Source: Achromobacter sp. AONIH1
GTDB taxonomy: Bacteria > Pseudomonadota > Gammaproteobacteria > Burkholderiales > Burkholderiaceae_B
Direction: 5' to 3'
Assembly: GCF_002902905.1 (NCBI RefSeq)
Contig: NZ_CP026124.1
Coordinates: 6,262,001 to 6,326,000, forward strand
DNA length: 64,000 nucleotides
Shown: piece by piece, positions 56,397-64,000 of the stretch
Position numbering within the stretch: position 1 is the first letter of the stretch
How the letters are laid out: each line of letters begins with the position of its first letter
Notes under the pieces: model-generated
What the model was told of the DNA's origin: nothing
Seen by the model: the letters and a program-made list of their open reading frames with translations, nothing else
Databases searched by the model: none
Translations under genes and position numbers: made by a program

Positions 56397-56439
56397 CGCC
56401 CCGTCCTCCCGGCCCCCGGCCGGAAGCGCGGGGCGTTTT
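56397..56439 (+). terminator. factor-independent terminator after azurin
   Basis: CGCCCCG (56397-56403) pairs with CGGGGCG (56429-56435), with further GC-rich pairing inside, followed by TTTT. Located 19 bp after the azurin stop. Confidence 0.65.
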
Positions 56440-56510
56440 GCCGTCCGGCGCCTGCCCCTACAATGGCCGCTCCCATGATCCCGGGCACGGCCCCACACGC
56501 AGGAGCGAAC

Positions 56511-57215
56511 ATGAGCAAGGAAAAAGTAGCGATCGTCACCGCCGGCGGCAGCGGCATGGGCGCGGCCGCGGCGCGCAAGCTGGCGGCCGATGGCTTTCGC
56601 GTCGCCATCCTGTCCTCGTCGGGCAAGGGCGAGGCCCTGGCTGGAGAACTGGGCGGACTGGGCGTGACCGGCTCGAACCGCTCGCCCGAGGACCTGGCGC
56701 GCCTGGTCGAGACGGTGATGGCCAAGTGGGGCCGCATCGACGCGGTGGTCAACAGCGCCGGCCACGGCCCCAAGGGTCCGCTGCTGGAGATCAGCGACGC
56801 CGACTGGCAGCTGGGCATGGAGTTCTACCTGCTCAACGTCGTGCGCATCACGCGCCTGGTGGCCCCGATCATGCAGGCGCAGCGGTCCGGCGCCATCGTC
56901 AACATCTCCACCTACGCCACCTTCGAGCCCGAAGCGCTGTTCCCGACCTCCGGCGTGTTCCGCGCCGGCCTAGCCGCCTTCACCAAGGTGTTCTCGGACG
57001 AGTACGCGGCGCACAACGTGCGCATGAACAACGTGCTGCCCGGCTTCATCGACAGCCTGCCCGAAAAGGAAGAGCGCCGCTCCCGCATTCCGATGGGCCG
57101 CTACGGCACGGCCCAGGAAGTGGCCGACCTGATCGCCTTCCTGGCCTCTGACGCTTCGTCCTACATCACCGGCCAGAACATCCGCATCGACGGCGGCATC
57201 ACCCGTTCGGTCTAA
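56511..57215 (+). CDS. short-chain dehydrogenase/reductase
   Basis: 234-residue SDR from the ATG at 56511 with an AGGAG site. Cofactor motif VTAGGSGMGAAAA replaces the usual TGxxxGxG with a related form, NSAGHGP corresponds to NNAG, and the active-site Ser falls in NISTYATFEPEALF. The usual YxxxK appears changed: the equivalent helix reads TSGVFRAGLAAFTKVF, with Phe where Tyr is expected and no Lys four residues on. It may therefore not be a normal dehydrogenase. Substrate unknown. Confidence 0.85.
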   Translation: MSKEKVAIVTAGGSGMGAAAARKLAADGFRVAILSSSGKGEALAGELGGLGVTGSNRSPEDLARLVETVMAKWGRIDAVVNSAGHGPKGPLLEISDADWQLGMEFYLLNVVRITRLVAPIMQAQRSGAIVNISTYATFEPEALFPTSGVFRAGLAAFTKVFSDEYAAHNVRMNNVLPGFIDSLPEKEERRSRIPMGRYGTAQEVADLIAFLASDASSYITGQNIRIDGGITRSV

Positions 57216-57360
57216 TCCAGTCGGCTGTCCCCGAGCGTCCGCCCGGCGCGGCGCGGGGGACGGCTCATCCTTTGGATGGCGCTCATCCGTCTGGCGGTAT
57301 TGAAGCTCAGGCGCGCCCGTCGTTACCTTAGGGTTCCGCTTCCCGACGAAGGCGCCCGCC

Positions 57361-58923
57361 ATGCCCGCGACGCCGTCCATGGCGCCCGCCACGGCGCCGG
57401 CCGACTATCCCCCGCCCAACGCCGGCCAGGCCTCGCGCTTCCTGGCCCAGGCCACTTTCGGCGCCACGCCGGCGGATATCGCCGCCGTCATGCGCGACGG
57501 CTATGCCGCGTGGCTGGACGCGCAGCTGGCCATGCCGCCGTCGCAGACGCATTTCGACTGGCTGCTGCAACAGGGCAGGAACACCGAGGAATACAAGGGC
57601 AACGGCATCAACGCGCCGCTGGACGCGACGCTGTGGCGCAAGTTCATCAGCGCCACCGACCAGGTGCGCACCCGCGTCGCCTTCGCGCTGTCCGAGATCT
57701 TCGTGGTGAACGTGGCGTCCATCACCGCGTCCTGGCCGCTGTTCGGCGCGGCCGGCTTCATGGACCTGCTGGCCGAACATGCGCTGGGCAACTACCGGAG
57801 CCTGCTCGCCGCCGTCAGCCGCAACCTGTCCATGGGCTGCATGCTGACCTATCGCGGCAGCCGCAAGGAAGACCCGCGCACCGGCCGCCATCCCGACGAG
57901 AACTACGCGCGCGAGGTCATGCAGCTGTTCAGCATCGGCCTGCTGCAACTGCATCCCGACGGCACGCCCCGCCTGGAAGGCGGCGCGCCGGTGGAAACCT
58001 ATACGAACGCCGACGTCCAGGGCCTGGCCCGGGTCTTCACCGGCTGGGACCTGGATGGCCCAGAAACCGACGTGGAATTCCACCGCCGGCCGATGAAGCT
58101 GGACCCCGCGCTGCATTCGATGGCGGAAAAGCGCTTCCTGGGCACAGTCATTCCGGCCGGCACGGGCGGCCCGCAGTCGCTGGCGCTGGCCATGGACGCG
58201 ATCTCGGCCCATCCCAACGTCGGCCCCTTCATCGGCGCGCAGCTGATTCAACGGCTGGTCGCCAGCAATCCCAGCCCGGCCTACGTGGCGCGCGTGGCGG
58301 CGGTCTTCGCCGACGACGGCCTGGGCGCGCGCGGCAACCTGAAGGCCGTGACGCGCGCCGTGCTGCTCGACCCGGAGGCGCGCTTTCCCGACCTGGCCTC
58401 GCCCCATTGGGGCAAGGTGCGCGAACCCATCCTGCGCTTCTCCGGCTGGGCGCGGGCCTTCGGCGCGCGCTCGAGCAACGGCGCCTGGGCCATGCCCGAC
58501 ACCAGCGACAACACCATCCGGCTGGCGCAAAGCCCGATGCGCGCGCCCAGCGTGTTCAACTTCTTCCGGCCGCGCTACACGCGCGCCGCCACCGAGCTGG
58601 CGCGCCAGGGCCTGGCCGCGCCGGAATTGCAGATCACCGACGAAACCAGCATCGCCGGCTACCTGAACTTCCTCGCCATCTACGCCGATCGGGGCTGGGA
58701 AGACCTGCAGACCGACTACGCCGCCGAGCTGGCGCTGGCCGGCGATCCCGATGCGCTGGTCGCCCATGTCGCGCTGCTGCTGGCGGGCGACGCCTTCAGC
58801 GAGGCGACGGCGCGACGGATCGCGACGGCGCTGCGCGACATCCCGCCCGAGCGGCCGCGCGACCGCGTGCGCGCCGCCATCGTGCTGGTGGCGGCCTCGC
58901 CCGAATATCTGGTGCAGAAATGA
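57361..58923 (+). CDS. DUF1800 protein
   Basis: 520-residue protein of the DUF1800 family: RFLAQATFGATPADIAAVMR near the start, HPDENYAREVMQLFSIGLLQ near 180, and FTGWDLDGP in the middle, then FNFFRPRYTRAATEL near 395. Members are common next to DUF1501 genes in proteobacteria; their function is unknown. No clear signal peptide is seen. The stop overlaps the DUF1501 start (ATGA), so the pair is coupled. Confidence 0.9.
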   Translation: MPATPSMAPATAPADYPPPNAGQASRFLAQATFGATPADIAAVMRDGYAAWLDAQLAMPPSQTHFDWLLQQGRNTEEYKGNGINAPLDATLWRKFISATDQVRTRVAFALSEIFVVNVASITASWPLFGAAGFMDLLAEHALGNYRSLLAAVSRNLSMGCMLTYRGSRKEDPRTGRHPDENYAREVMQLFSIGLLQLHPDGTPRLEGGAPVETYTNADVQGLARVFTGWDLDGPETDVEFHRRPMKLDPALHSMAEKRFLGTVIPAGTGGPQSLALAMDAISAHPNVGPFIGAQLIQRLVASNPSPAYVARVAAVFADDGLGARGNLKAVTRAVLLDPEARFPDLASPHWGKVREPILRFSGWARAFGARSSNGAWAMPDTSDNTIRLAQSPMRAPSVFNFFRPRYTRAATELARQGLAAPELQITDETSIAGYLNFLAIYADRGWEDLQTDYAAELALAGDPDALVAHVALLLAGDAFSEATARRIATALRDIPPERPRDRVRAAIVLVAASPEYLVQK

Positions 58924-60326
58924 CTGCGACACGACATGCCGATGCCGGCCGGCGCGCTTTCCTGCTACGCGCCTGCGCGCTCGGGGCGGCGGGCGCCGCG
59001 GCGCCGCTGGCCGCCAACCTGGCGGCGCTGGGCGCGGCCGCGGCGCATGAAGCGCCCGCCGGCTCCTACAAGGCGCTGGTCTGCGTGTTCCTGTACGGCG
59101 GCAACGACCCATACAACACCATCGTGCCGTATGACGAGGCCTCGCACCGCGCCTACGCCGCCGCGCGCGCCGACATCGCGCTGCCGCGCGAGTCGCTGCA
59201 CGCCACCGTCCTGGGCAACGGGCCGGAGGCCAACGGCATGCGCTTCGCGCTGGCCCCATCGCTGGCGCCGCTGGCGCCCCTGTACGCGCGCGGGCGCCTG
59301 GCCGTGGCGCTGAACGTCGGTCCGCTGGTCGCGCCCACCAGCAAGGCCGACTATGTGGCCGGGAAAGCCGCGCTGCCGCCCAAGCTGTTCTCGCACAACG
59401 ACCAGCAGTCGTACTGGCAGGCGCTGGCGCCGGAAGGCGCGTCGTCCGGCTGGGCCGGACGCCTGACCGATCTGCTGCTGGCCGGCTCGGCCACATCGGG
59501 CATGGCGGGCGTCACCGCCGGCGGCAACACGGTGCTGCTGGCCGGCCGCCATTCCTCCGGCTATCGCGTCGGTCCGCTGGGATCGACCGCCATCGACCTG
59601 CTGCGCCACGGGCTCTACGGCTCCGAAGCCTGCACCGCGCTGCTGCGCGATCTGATCACCGCGCCGCGCCCGCACCTGATGGAAAGCGAGCTGGCGGCCA
59701 TCGCCCTGCGCTCGATCGCCACGGACGCGCGCCTGCGCGATGCGCTGGCCGCCGTGCCGCCACCGCCCAGCTTCGCCGGCGTCGATACGCCGCTGGCGGG
59801 GCAGCTGCGCATCGTGGCCCGCATCATCGCCGCGCGCCAGCCGCTGGGCGCGCGCCGCCAAGTGTTCTTCGTGTCCCAGAACGGCTATGACAACCACACC
59901 GGCCTGCGCGACGACCATCCCGCCCTGCTGCGCGAACTGGGCCAGGCGCTGGCGGCCTTCCAGGCGGAACTGGACAGGATGGGGATGGCCGATCAGGTGA
60001 CCACCTTCACCGCTTCCGAATTCGGCCGCACCCTGGGTTCGAACGGCAACGGCTCGGACCACGGCTGGGGCGGACATCACCTGGTGCTTGGCGGCGCGGT
60101 GCGGGGCGGGCGCTGCTATGGCGCGCATCCCGATATCGCGCTGGACGGGCCGGGCTTCGTCGACAACGGCCGCCTGCTGCCGGACATGGCGGTGGAACAG
60201 CTGGGCGCCGAGCTGGGCGCGTGGTTCGGCGCTGGCCGCGACGAACTGGCGCTCGCCTTTCCCAATCTGTCGCGCTTCGGCCCCGGGCCGGAGGGCCTGC
60301 TGCCCGCGCCCGACAGGGCCGCCTAG
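58920..60326 (+). CDS. DUF1501 protein with Tat signal
   Basis: 468 residues. A twin-arginine signal (GRRAFLLRACALGAAGAAAP) predicts export as a folded protein. DUF1501 (sulfatase/alkaline-phosphatase-like fold) marks are VCVFLYGGNDPYNTIVPYDE near 55, SHNDQQSYWQ near 158, and TFTASEFGRTLGSNGNGSDH (then GWGGHHLVLGG) near 370, with several His/Asp candidates for metal binding. It is translationally coupled to the DUF1800 gene, its usual partner. Substrate unknown. Confidence 0.9.
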   Translation: MTATRHADAGRRAFLLRACALGAAGAAAPLAANLAALGAAAAHEAPAGSYKALVCVFLYGGNDPYNTIVPYDEASHRAYAAARADIALPRESLHATVLGNGPEANGMRFALAPSLAPLAPLYARGRLAVALNVGPLVAPTSKADYVAGKAALPPKLFSHNDQQSYWQALAPEGASSGWAGRLTDLLLAGSATSGMAGVTAGGNTVLLAGRHSSGYRVGPLGSTAIDLLRHGLYGSEACTALLRDLITAPRPHLMESELAAIALRSIATDARLRDALAAVPPPPSFAGVDTPLAGQLRIVARIIAARQPLGARRQVFFVSQNGYDNHTGLRDDHPALLRELGQALAAFQAELDRMGMADQVTTFTASEFGRTLGSNGNGSDHGWGGHHLVLGGAVRGGRCYGAHPDIALDGPGFVDNGRLLPDMAVEQLGAELGAWFGAGRDELALAFPNLSRFGPGPEGLLPAPDRAA

Positions 60327-60336
60327 GCCAGATCGA

Positions 60337-61311
60337 TCACAGCCCGCCCGCCATCAGACGCTCGCTGTCGACCAGGCGCTTCCAGCGCGCGGCCTCGCTT
60401 TCAACGAACCGCGCCAGCTCCTCGGACGAACCGCGCCGGACCTCAGCGCCCTGCTCCGCGATCTTGGCGGCCACGCCGGCATCCGCGAGCGCCTGATTCA
60501 ATGTCGTATTCAGCCTGCTCGCCACCGACGCATCCAATCCCGCCGGCGCGAACACCGCATACCACTGCGGCACCTCGACGCCCGGCACGCCCGCTTCGGC
60601 CAGCGTGGGCAGGTTCGGCAGCGAGGCCAGCCGTTTCGGACCAGCCACCGCCAGGGCGCGGATCTTGCCCGACTGAAGCTGGGGATACGCGCTGAACAGG
60701 CTGGGGAACATGACCTGTGTGACCCCGGCCAGCGTGTCGGTCATGGCCGGCGCCGAGCCTTTGTACGGCACATCCAGCATGTTCACGCCGGCGGCGCGGT
60801 TGAAGAGGACGCCGGCGACAGACGGCGCGGTGCCGGGGCCGGCCGATGCGTAGTTCAAGCCGTCGGGATGCTGCTTGCCATAGTTCACCAGACCGGCGAC
60901 GTCGTCCACTCCCAGGCCGGCGTTCACCACCAGCAGCGTGGGCGAATCCGCCACGAAGCCGATGGGCGTGAAGTCCCGCACCGGATCGTAGCTCAGCCTT
61001 TGCAAGGCGGGATTGATGCCGTGCGTGCCGATGTAGCCCAGCATCAGGGTGTAGCCATCGGGCGCCTGCCTAGCCACATATTCCGAGGCGATGGCGCCCT
61101 GCGCGCCCGGCTTGTTCACCACCACGACGGTCTGGCCAAGCAGTTCGCCCATCTTCTGGCCAACGATGCGGGCCAGCACGTCATTGCCGCCGCCGGCGGC
61201 CGTGGGCACGACCATGGTGAGCATCCGCTCCGGATAGGCGGCGGATGCCGGCGTGGCGTTGAGCAGCAGCAAGGCCGCGGCGCAAGCCGCGGCGAAAGAA
61301 CGGGAATGCAT
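60337..61311 (-). CDS. Bug-family tricarboxylate-type substrate-binding protein
   Basis: 324-residue extracytoplasmic receptor of the Bug/TctC family, which is greatly expanded in Bordetella and its relatives. Signal peptide at 1-24 (AAACAAALLLLNATPASAAY). Family motifs: MVVPTAAGGGNDVLARIVGQ, VVVVNKPGAQGAIASEYVAR, and YDPVRDFTPIGFVADSPTLL. It lies just downstream of a tautomerase-like gene and probably feeds a carboxylic acid to that pathway; no TctAB membrane genes are nearby. Confidence 0.94.
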   Translation of the reverse strand: MHSRSFAAACAAALLLLNATPASAAYPERMLTMVVPTAAGGGNDVLARIVGQKMGELLGQTVVVVNKPGAQGAIASEYVARQAPDGYTLMLGYIGTHGINPALQRLSYDPVRDFTPIGFVADSPTLLVVNAGLGVDDVAGLVNYGKQHPDGLNYASAGPGTAPSVAGVLFNRAAGVNMLDVPYKGSAPAMTDTLAGVTQVMFPSLFSAYPQLQSGKIRALAVAGPKRLASLPNLPTLAEAGVPGVEVPQWYAVFAPAGLDASVASRLNTTLNQALADAGVAAKIAEQGAEVRRGSSEELARFVESEAARWKRLVDSERLMAGGL

Positions 61312-61343
61312 GGGATGTCTCCTGTTTTTTTGATTGCCGGCCT

Positions 61344-62432
61344 CTACGGGACGGCGCGGGAAATGGGATTGGGCAGGTACAGCACCCCCTTCATGATCTT
61401 TCGCGCGGTGCGCACCAGACCGGCGCGCCGTATCGAGACGCCGTCGTCACCAAGCTCCACCTCGATATCCATCGCCCCCGACGGATGCTCGATGCGCACG
61501 CCACGGCTGCCAGCGGCCGGCTCCGGGCCGCCGAAGCCATGCGCCACCGTGCCCGGTATGAGAAATGCGCAGGCCACGCCCACCGCGCCGGTCGCGGCAT
61601 GCGAGCGATGGCAGGACCGTGGCGTGAAATAACGCGAGCGCAGCGCCATGGGCTGCGCGCCCGGCGCCAGCAGCACGGGCTTGGGAAGCACGCTGTCGCG
61701 GACATCGCCCAGCCCCATGCGTCGGCCCGCCTCCAGGCGCACCGCCTCGATCCGCGCCATCAGGGCCGGATTGGCGTCCAGCTCCGCCGGCGTCTCGTCG
61801 CCGCGCGCGCCCAGGTCCGAAGCCCGCATCAGCGCCATCGGCATGGCGGCATCGATCAGCGTGACGCGCAGGCCATCGATGTCGTCCTGCCGCTGCCCGG
61901 AAGGGAACAGGCCGCCAGTCACCGCGCCCCAGGCATCCAGGAAGTTCAGCCGGACAGGCGCCGCCGTGCCGGCCACGCCGTCGATGCGCGCGGCGCCTTC
62001 GTAGGTCAGCCGGCCGCCCGGCGTCTGCACGATCGCCTCGATCACCGATCCCGTGTTGACATTGTGGACCCGCACCGAGGTCACGCCATCGTTGGCCGCG
62101 AGCAGCCCTTCATCGATGGCGAAAGGCGCGGCGCCGGACAGCATGTTGCCGCAGTTGGGCCGCAGGTCCACGCTGGCCTGGTCCACCGACACCTGCGCGA
62201 ACAGGTAGTCGATATCGCAGCCGGGACGGCGCGAACGCGACACGATGGCGACCTTGCTGGTAAGGCTGTTGCCGCCGCCCAGGCCATCGACCTGCAGCGC
62301 ATGCGGCGACCCCATCGCGGTCAGCAGCAAGCGGTCGCGCTCGGCTGGATCGGCGGGCAGCCAATCCGCCAGGAAGAAAGGGCCGCGCGACGTGCCGCCG
62401 CGCATCAGGACGCAAGGGATGATCGTTTCCAT
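61344..62432 (-). CDS. GalD/PrpF-type 4-oxalomesaconate tautomerase-like protein
   Basis: 362 residues from ATG 62432 (or 365 from 62441). PrpF-fold isomerase of the GalD type, which converts the keto and enol forms of 4-oxalomesaconate in gallate breakdown. Signatures: CVLMRGGTSRGPFFLADWLP at the N-terminus, VDGLGGGNSLTSKVAIVSRS and RPNCGNMLSGAAPFAIDEGL, with the conserved Cys; SCHRSHAATGAVGVACAFLI near 280. It sits between a Bug receptor and a divergent LysR gene, a typical aromatic or carboxylate module. The gallate dioxygenase itself is absent here. Confidence 0.88.
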   Translation of the reverse strand: METIIPCVLMRGGTSRGPFFLADWLPADPAERDRLLLTAMGSPHALQVDGLGGGNSLTSKVAIVSRSRRPGCDIDYLFAQVSVDQASVDLRPNCGNMLSGAAPFAIDEGLLAANDGVTSVRVHNVNTGSVIEAIVQTPGGRLTYEGAARIDGVAGTAAPVRLNFLDAWGAVTGGLFPSGQRQDDIDGLRVTLIDAAMPMALMRASDLGARGDETPAELDANPALMARIEAVRLEAGRRMGLGDVRDSVLPKPVLLAPGAQPMALRSRYFTPRSCHRSHAATGAVGVACAFLIPGTVAHGFGGPEPAAGSRGVRIEHPSGAMDIEVELGDDGVSIRRAGLVRTARKIMKGVLYLPNPISRAVP

Positions 62433-62466
62433 GGCTGCCATTCTGCGCAGGGCGGGCTAATATTTG

Positions 62467-62476
62467 AATTGCAATT
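62467..62476. promoter_or_regulatory. palindrome in divergent GalD/LysR promoter
   Basis: AATTGCAATT is a perfect 10-bp palindrome in the 61-bp AT-rich gap between the divergent genes, inside a T-rich to A-rich stretch like a LysR box. Candidate binding site for the adjacent LysR regulator. Confidence 0.35.
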
Positions 62477-62493
62477 TACGGATGGATTAATGC

Positions 62494-63429
62494 ATGGGAC
62501 GCATCAATTTCGATCTCCAGGAACTGCAGGCCTTCGTGGCGGTGGCGGAACGCGCCAGCTTCCGCGCGGCCGCCGAGGATCTCCATCTGTCGCAACCGGC
62601 CTTGAGCCGGCGCGTCGACAAACTGGAGGCGCAGTTGGGCGCGAAGCTGCTGGAGCGCACCACGCGCCGCGTGTCCCTCACGAATATCGGACGAGTCTTT
62701 CTCGAACGCGCCCGGACGGCCATCGACGAGCTGGAAAGCGCGGTGCTCAGCATTGGCGACCTGGCCACGCAACGGGAGGGACTGATCACCGTGGCCTGCG
62801 TGCCCTCGGTGGCGTACTACTTCCTGCCGACCATCATTCACGAGTATTCGCTGCGCTTTCCCCGCATCCGCGTGCGCATCATTGACGAAACGGCCAACAC
62901 GGTGCTCAACAGCGTCGTATCGGGCCGTGCCGATTTCGGCATCAGCTTCTTCGGCACCCAGGAACCCGACGTGGACTTCAAGGCCGTGCTGCGCGAAGAC
63001 TTCGTGCTTGCCGTTCGCAACGACCACCCGCTGTCGCGCCGCCGCAGCATCACCTGGGATGAGCTGGCGGGCGAGCGCTACATGACCGTGGCCAAGGAAA
63101 GCGGCAACCGGCTGCTGATCGACGACGCGCTGGCCAAGAGCGGCAAGCGCACGGTCAGCGCTTATGAAGTCAGCCATGTCATGACGCTGCTCGGCCTGGT
63201 GGAAGCCGGACTGGGCGTCGCCGCCGTGCCGCGACTGGCCATGCCGCTGAAAGGACATTCCACGCTGGCCAGCGTGCTGCTGGAACAGCCCAGGGTCACC
63301 CGCAGCCTTGGCCTGATCTCGCGCCGAGGCCGCCCGCTGGCGCCGGCGGCGCAACAGTTATATAACCTGATTGACCAGACTGGAAAATCAGCCAAGCGCA
63401 AACCCTCTCCCCGGCCGTCCTCCCCATGA
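62494..63429 (+). CDS. LysR-type regulator of the GalD/Bug module
   Basis: 311 residues: LysR helix-turn-helix (LQELQAFVAVAERASFRAAA, then LHLSQPALSRRVDKLEAQLG) and effector domain (LITVACVPSVAYYFLPTIIH, then VVSGRADFGISFFGTQEP). Divergent from the tautomerase gene, which it probably activates in response to a pathway intermediate. Its stop overlaps the next gene by 4 bases. Confidence 0.92.
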   Translation: MGRINFDLQELQAFVAVAERASFRAAAEDLHLSQPALSRRVDKLEAQLGAKLLERTTRRVSLTNIGRVFLERARTAIDELESAVLSIGDLATQREGLITVACVPSVAYYFLPTIIHEYSLRFPRIRVRIIDETANTVLNSVVSGRADFGISFFGTQEPDVDFKAVLREDFVLAVRNDHPLSRRRSITWDELAGERYMTVAKESGNRLLIDDALAKSGKRTVSAYEVSHVMTLLGLVEAGLGVAAVPRLAMPLKGHSTLASVLLEQPRVTRSLGLISRRGRPLAPAAQQLYNLIDQTGKSAKRKPSPRPSSP

Positions 63430-63914
63430 ACCTCATCTGCCTGGCCTTGCAACCAGCCACCGAAGACGATCTGCCTTTCCTGCTGACGCTGCGCAAGGCG
63501 ACCATGACAGAACACCTGGACCGCGCGGGCGTCCCTCAAGACGACGAGCATCATCTGGCGCGCATCCGTCACCACTTCAGCGACGCGCAGATCGTCTGGT
63601 TCCATGGCCGGCCCGCCGGCCTGTTCAAGGCGCATCGCGATCCCGCCGGCTGGCGCCTGGTGCAGATCCAGATCGATCCCGCGTTCCAGGGCCAGGGGCT
63701 GGGCCGCCGCCTGCTGGCCGGCCTGCTGGAACAGGCCGACGCCGAGGGCGCGCCGGTGACGCTGTCGGTGCTGGACGGCAACCCCGCGCGCCGGCTCTAC
63801 GAGGCGATGGGCTTCACGGCCCAGGAAACCCGGGGCCAGGAAATCGAGATGCGCTACACGCCCCGAGCGCCGCGCGCGCCCCTGGCCACATCCGCGGCCC
63901 GCTCGGCGGCGTGA
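63426..63914 (+). CDS. GNAT-family N-acetyltransferase
   Basis: 162 residues with a GNAT fold: LQPATEDDLPFLLTLRKATM at the N-terminus and the acetyl-CoA binding stretch VQIQIDPAFQGQGLGRRLLA (Q-x-x-G-x-G), then SVLDGNPARRLYEAMGFTAQ. The acceptor is unknown. The start overlaps the LysR stop (ATGA), so it is co-translated with the regulator. The C-terminal 20 residues are Ala/Pro rich. Confidence 0.9.
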   Translation: MNLICLALQPATEDDLPFLLTLRKATMTEHLDRAGVPQDDEHHLARIRHHFSDAQIVWFHGRPAGLFKAHRDPAGWRLVQIQIDPAFQGQGLGRRLLAGLLEQADAEGAPVTLSVLDGNPARRLYEAMGFTAQETRGQEIEMRYTPRAPRAPLATSAARSAA

Positions 63915-63923
63915 ACCGCGCCG

Positions 63924-63944
63924 GTCCGGATTTTTTTTCCGGAC
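63924..63944. terminator. hairpin with T-rich loop after GNAT gene
   Basis: GTCCGGA (63924-63930) and TCCGGAC (63938-63944) pair perfectly around a loop of seven T residues, 10 bp after the GNAT stop. No T tract follows on either strand, so its role as a terminator is uncertain. Confidence 0.4.
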
Positions 63945-64000
63945 GTGGAATAAGCAAGGAGCGGGCAGCGTCTATCCCAGGCAGTCCCCAACCCAACTCT

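Overview
The window is a GC-rich, densely packed chromosomal segment. Gene content and order (queA-tgt-yajC-secD-secF; miaB-phoH-ybeY-corC-lnt; an fds-type NAD-dependent formate dehydrogenase; Bug-family binding proteins; azurin; many LysR/IclR regulators) point to a betaproteobacterium of the Burkholderiales, most likely Alcaligenaceae (Achromobacter/Bordetella-like). That placement comes from gene content alone; no database was searched. About 63 protein genes and six tRNA genes can be supported.

Layout. 1-3395: the cut-off end of an amino-acid-type ABC binding protein, a flavin reductase and a luciferase-like monooxygenase on the minus strand, with a divergent IclR regulator. 3599-9340: queuosine genes queA and tgt, then the Sec accessory genes yajC, secD and secF, closed by a strong terminator. 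9388-11037: a small accessory islet with an orphan Imm11-type immunity gene and a HigBA-like toxin-antitoxin pair. 11123-19180: a VOC protein, a free-standing AlaX editing enzyme, a PAP2 phosphatase, then the overlapping housekeeping run miaB-phoH-ybeY-corC-lnt. 19275-21610: an aldo/keto reductase and a duplicated tRNA-Ala/Glu/Asp cassette. 22151-31837: bioB overlapped by a DMT-family transporter, an MFS carrier, a peroxiredoxin, a small secreted protein, a Tat-exported dienelactone hydrolase-like protein and a giant DUF748/AsmA-like envelope protein.

32020-44161 is a metabolic island for molybdenum. It carries moaC-moaD-moaE-moaB-moeA facing mobA-moaA, a ModE-type HTH regulator fused to a periplasmic-binding-protein-like domain, and, divergent from the regulator, fdsG-fdsB-fdsA-fdhD-fdsD. 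The island therefore makes the molybdopterin guanine dinucleotide cofactor, sulfurates it through FdhD and uses it in a soluble NAD-linked formate dehydrogenase. A 28-bp dyad sits in the regulator/fds intergenic region and is the best operator candidate there.

44191-51357: a Phd-PIN toxin-antitoxin pair with a two-copy operator-like repeat, a HemK-like methyltransferase, a DUF1345 membrane protein, a split (two-gene) chromate transporter with a divergent LysR gene, glutamate racemase and two tandem universal stress proteins. 51341-56378: a PhoPQ-like two-component system led by a PepSY protein, divergent from a second PepSY protein and a ferric-reductase-like flavocytochrome, then azurin. An 11-bp tandem direct repeat in the divergent promoter has the spacing expected of an OmpR/PhoP-family activator site. 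56511-63914: an SDR, a DUF1800/DUF1501 pair, a Bug binding protein with a GalD/PrpF-type tautomerase and divergent LysR regulator, and a GNAT acetyltransferase.

Most of the sequence is ordinary core genome. The observations most worth following up are the PepSY/PhoPQ-like/flavocytochrome locus with its 11-bp repeat, the ModE-PBP regulator and its palindrome, the Imm11/HigBA islet, and the tRNA cassette duplication.
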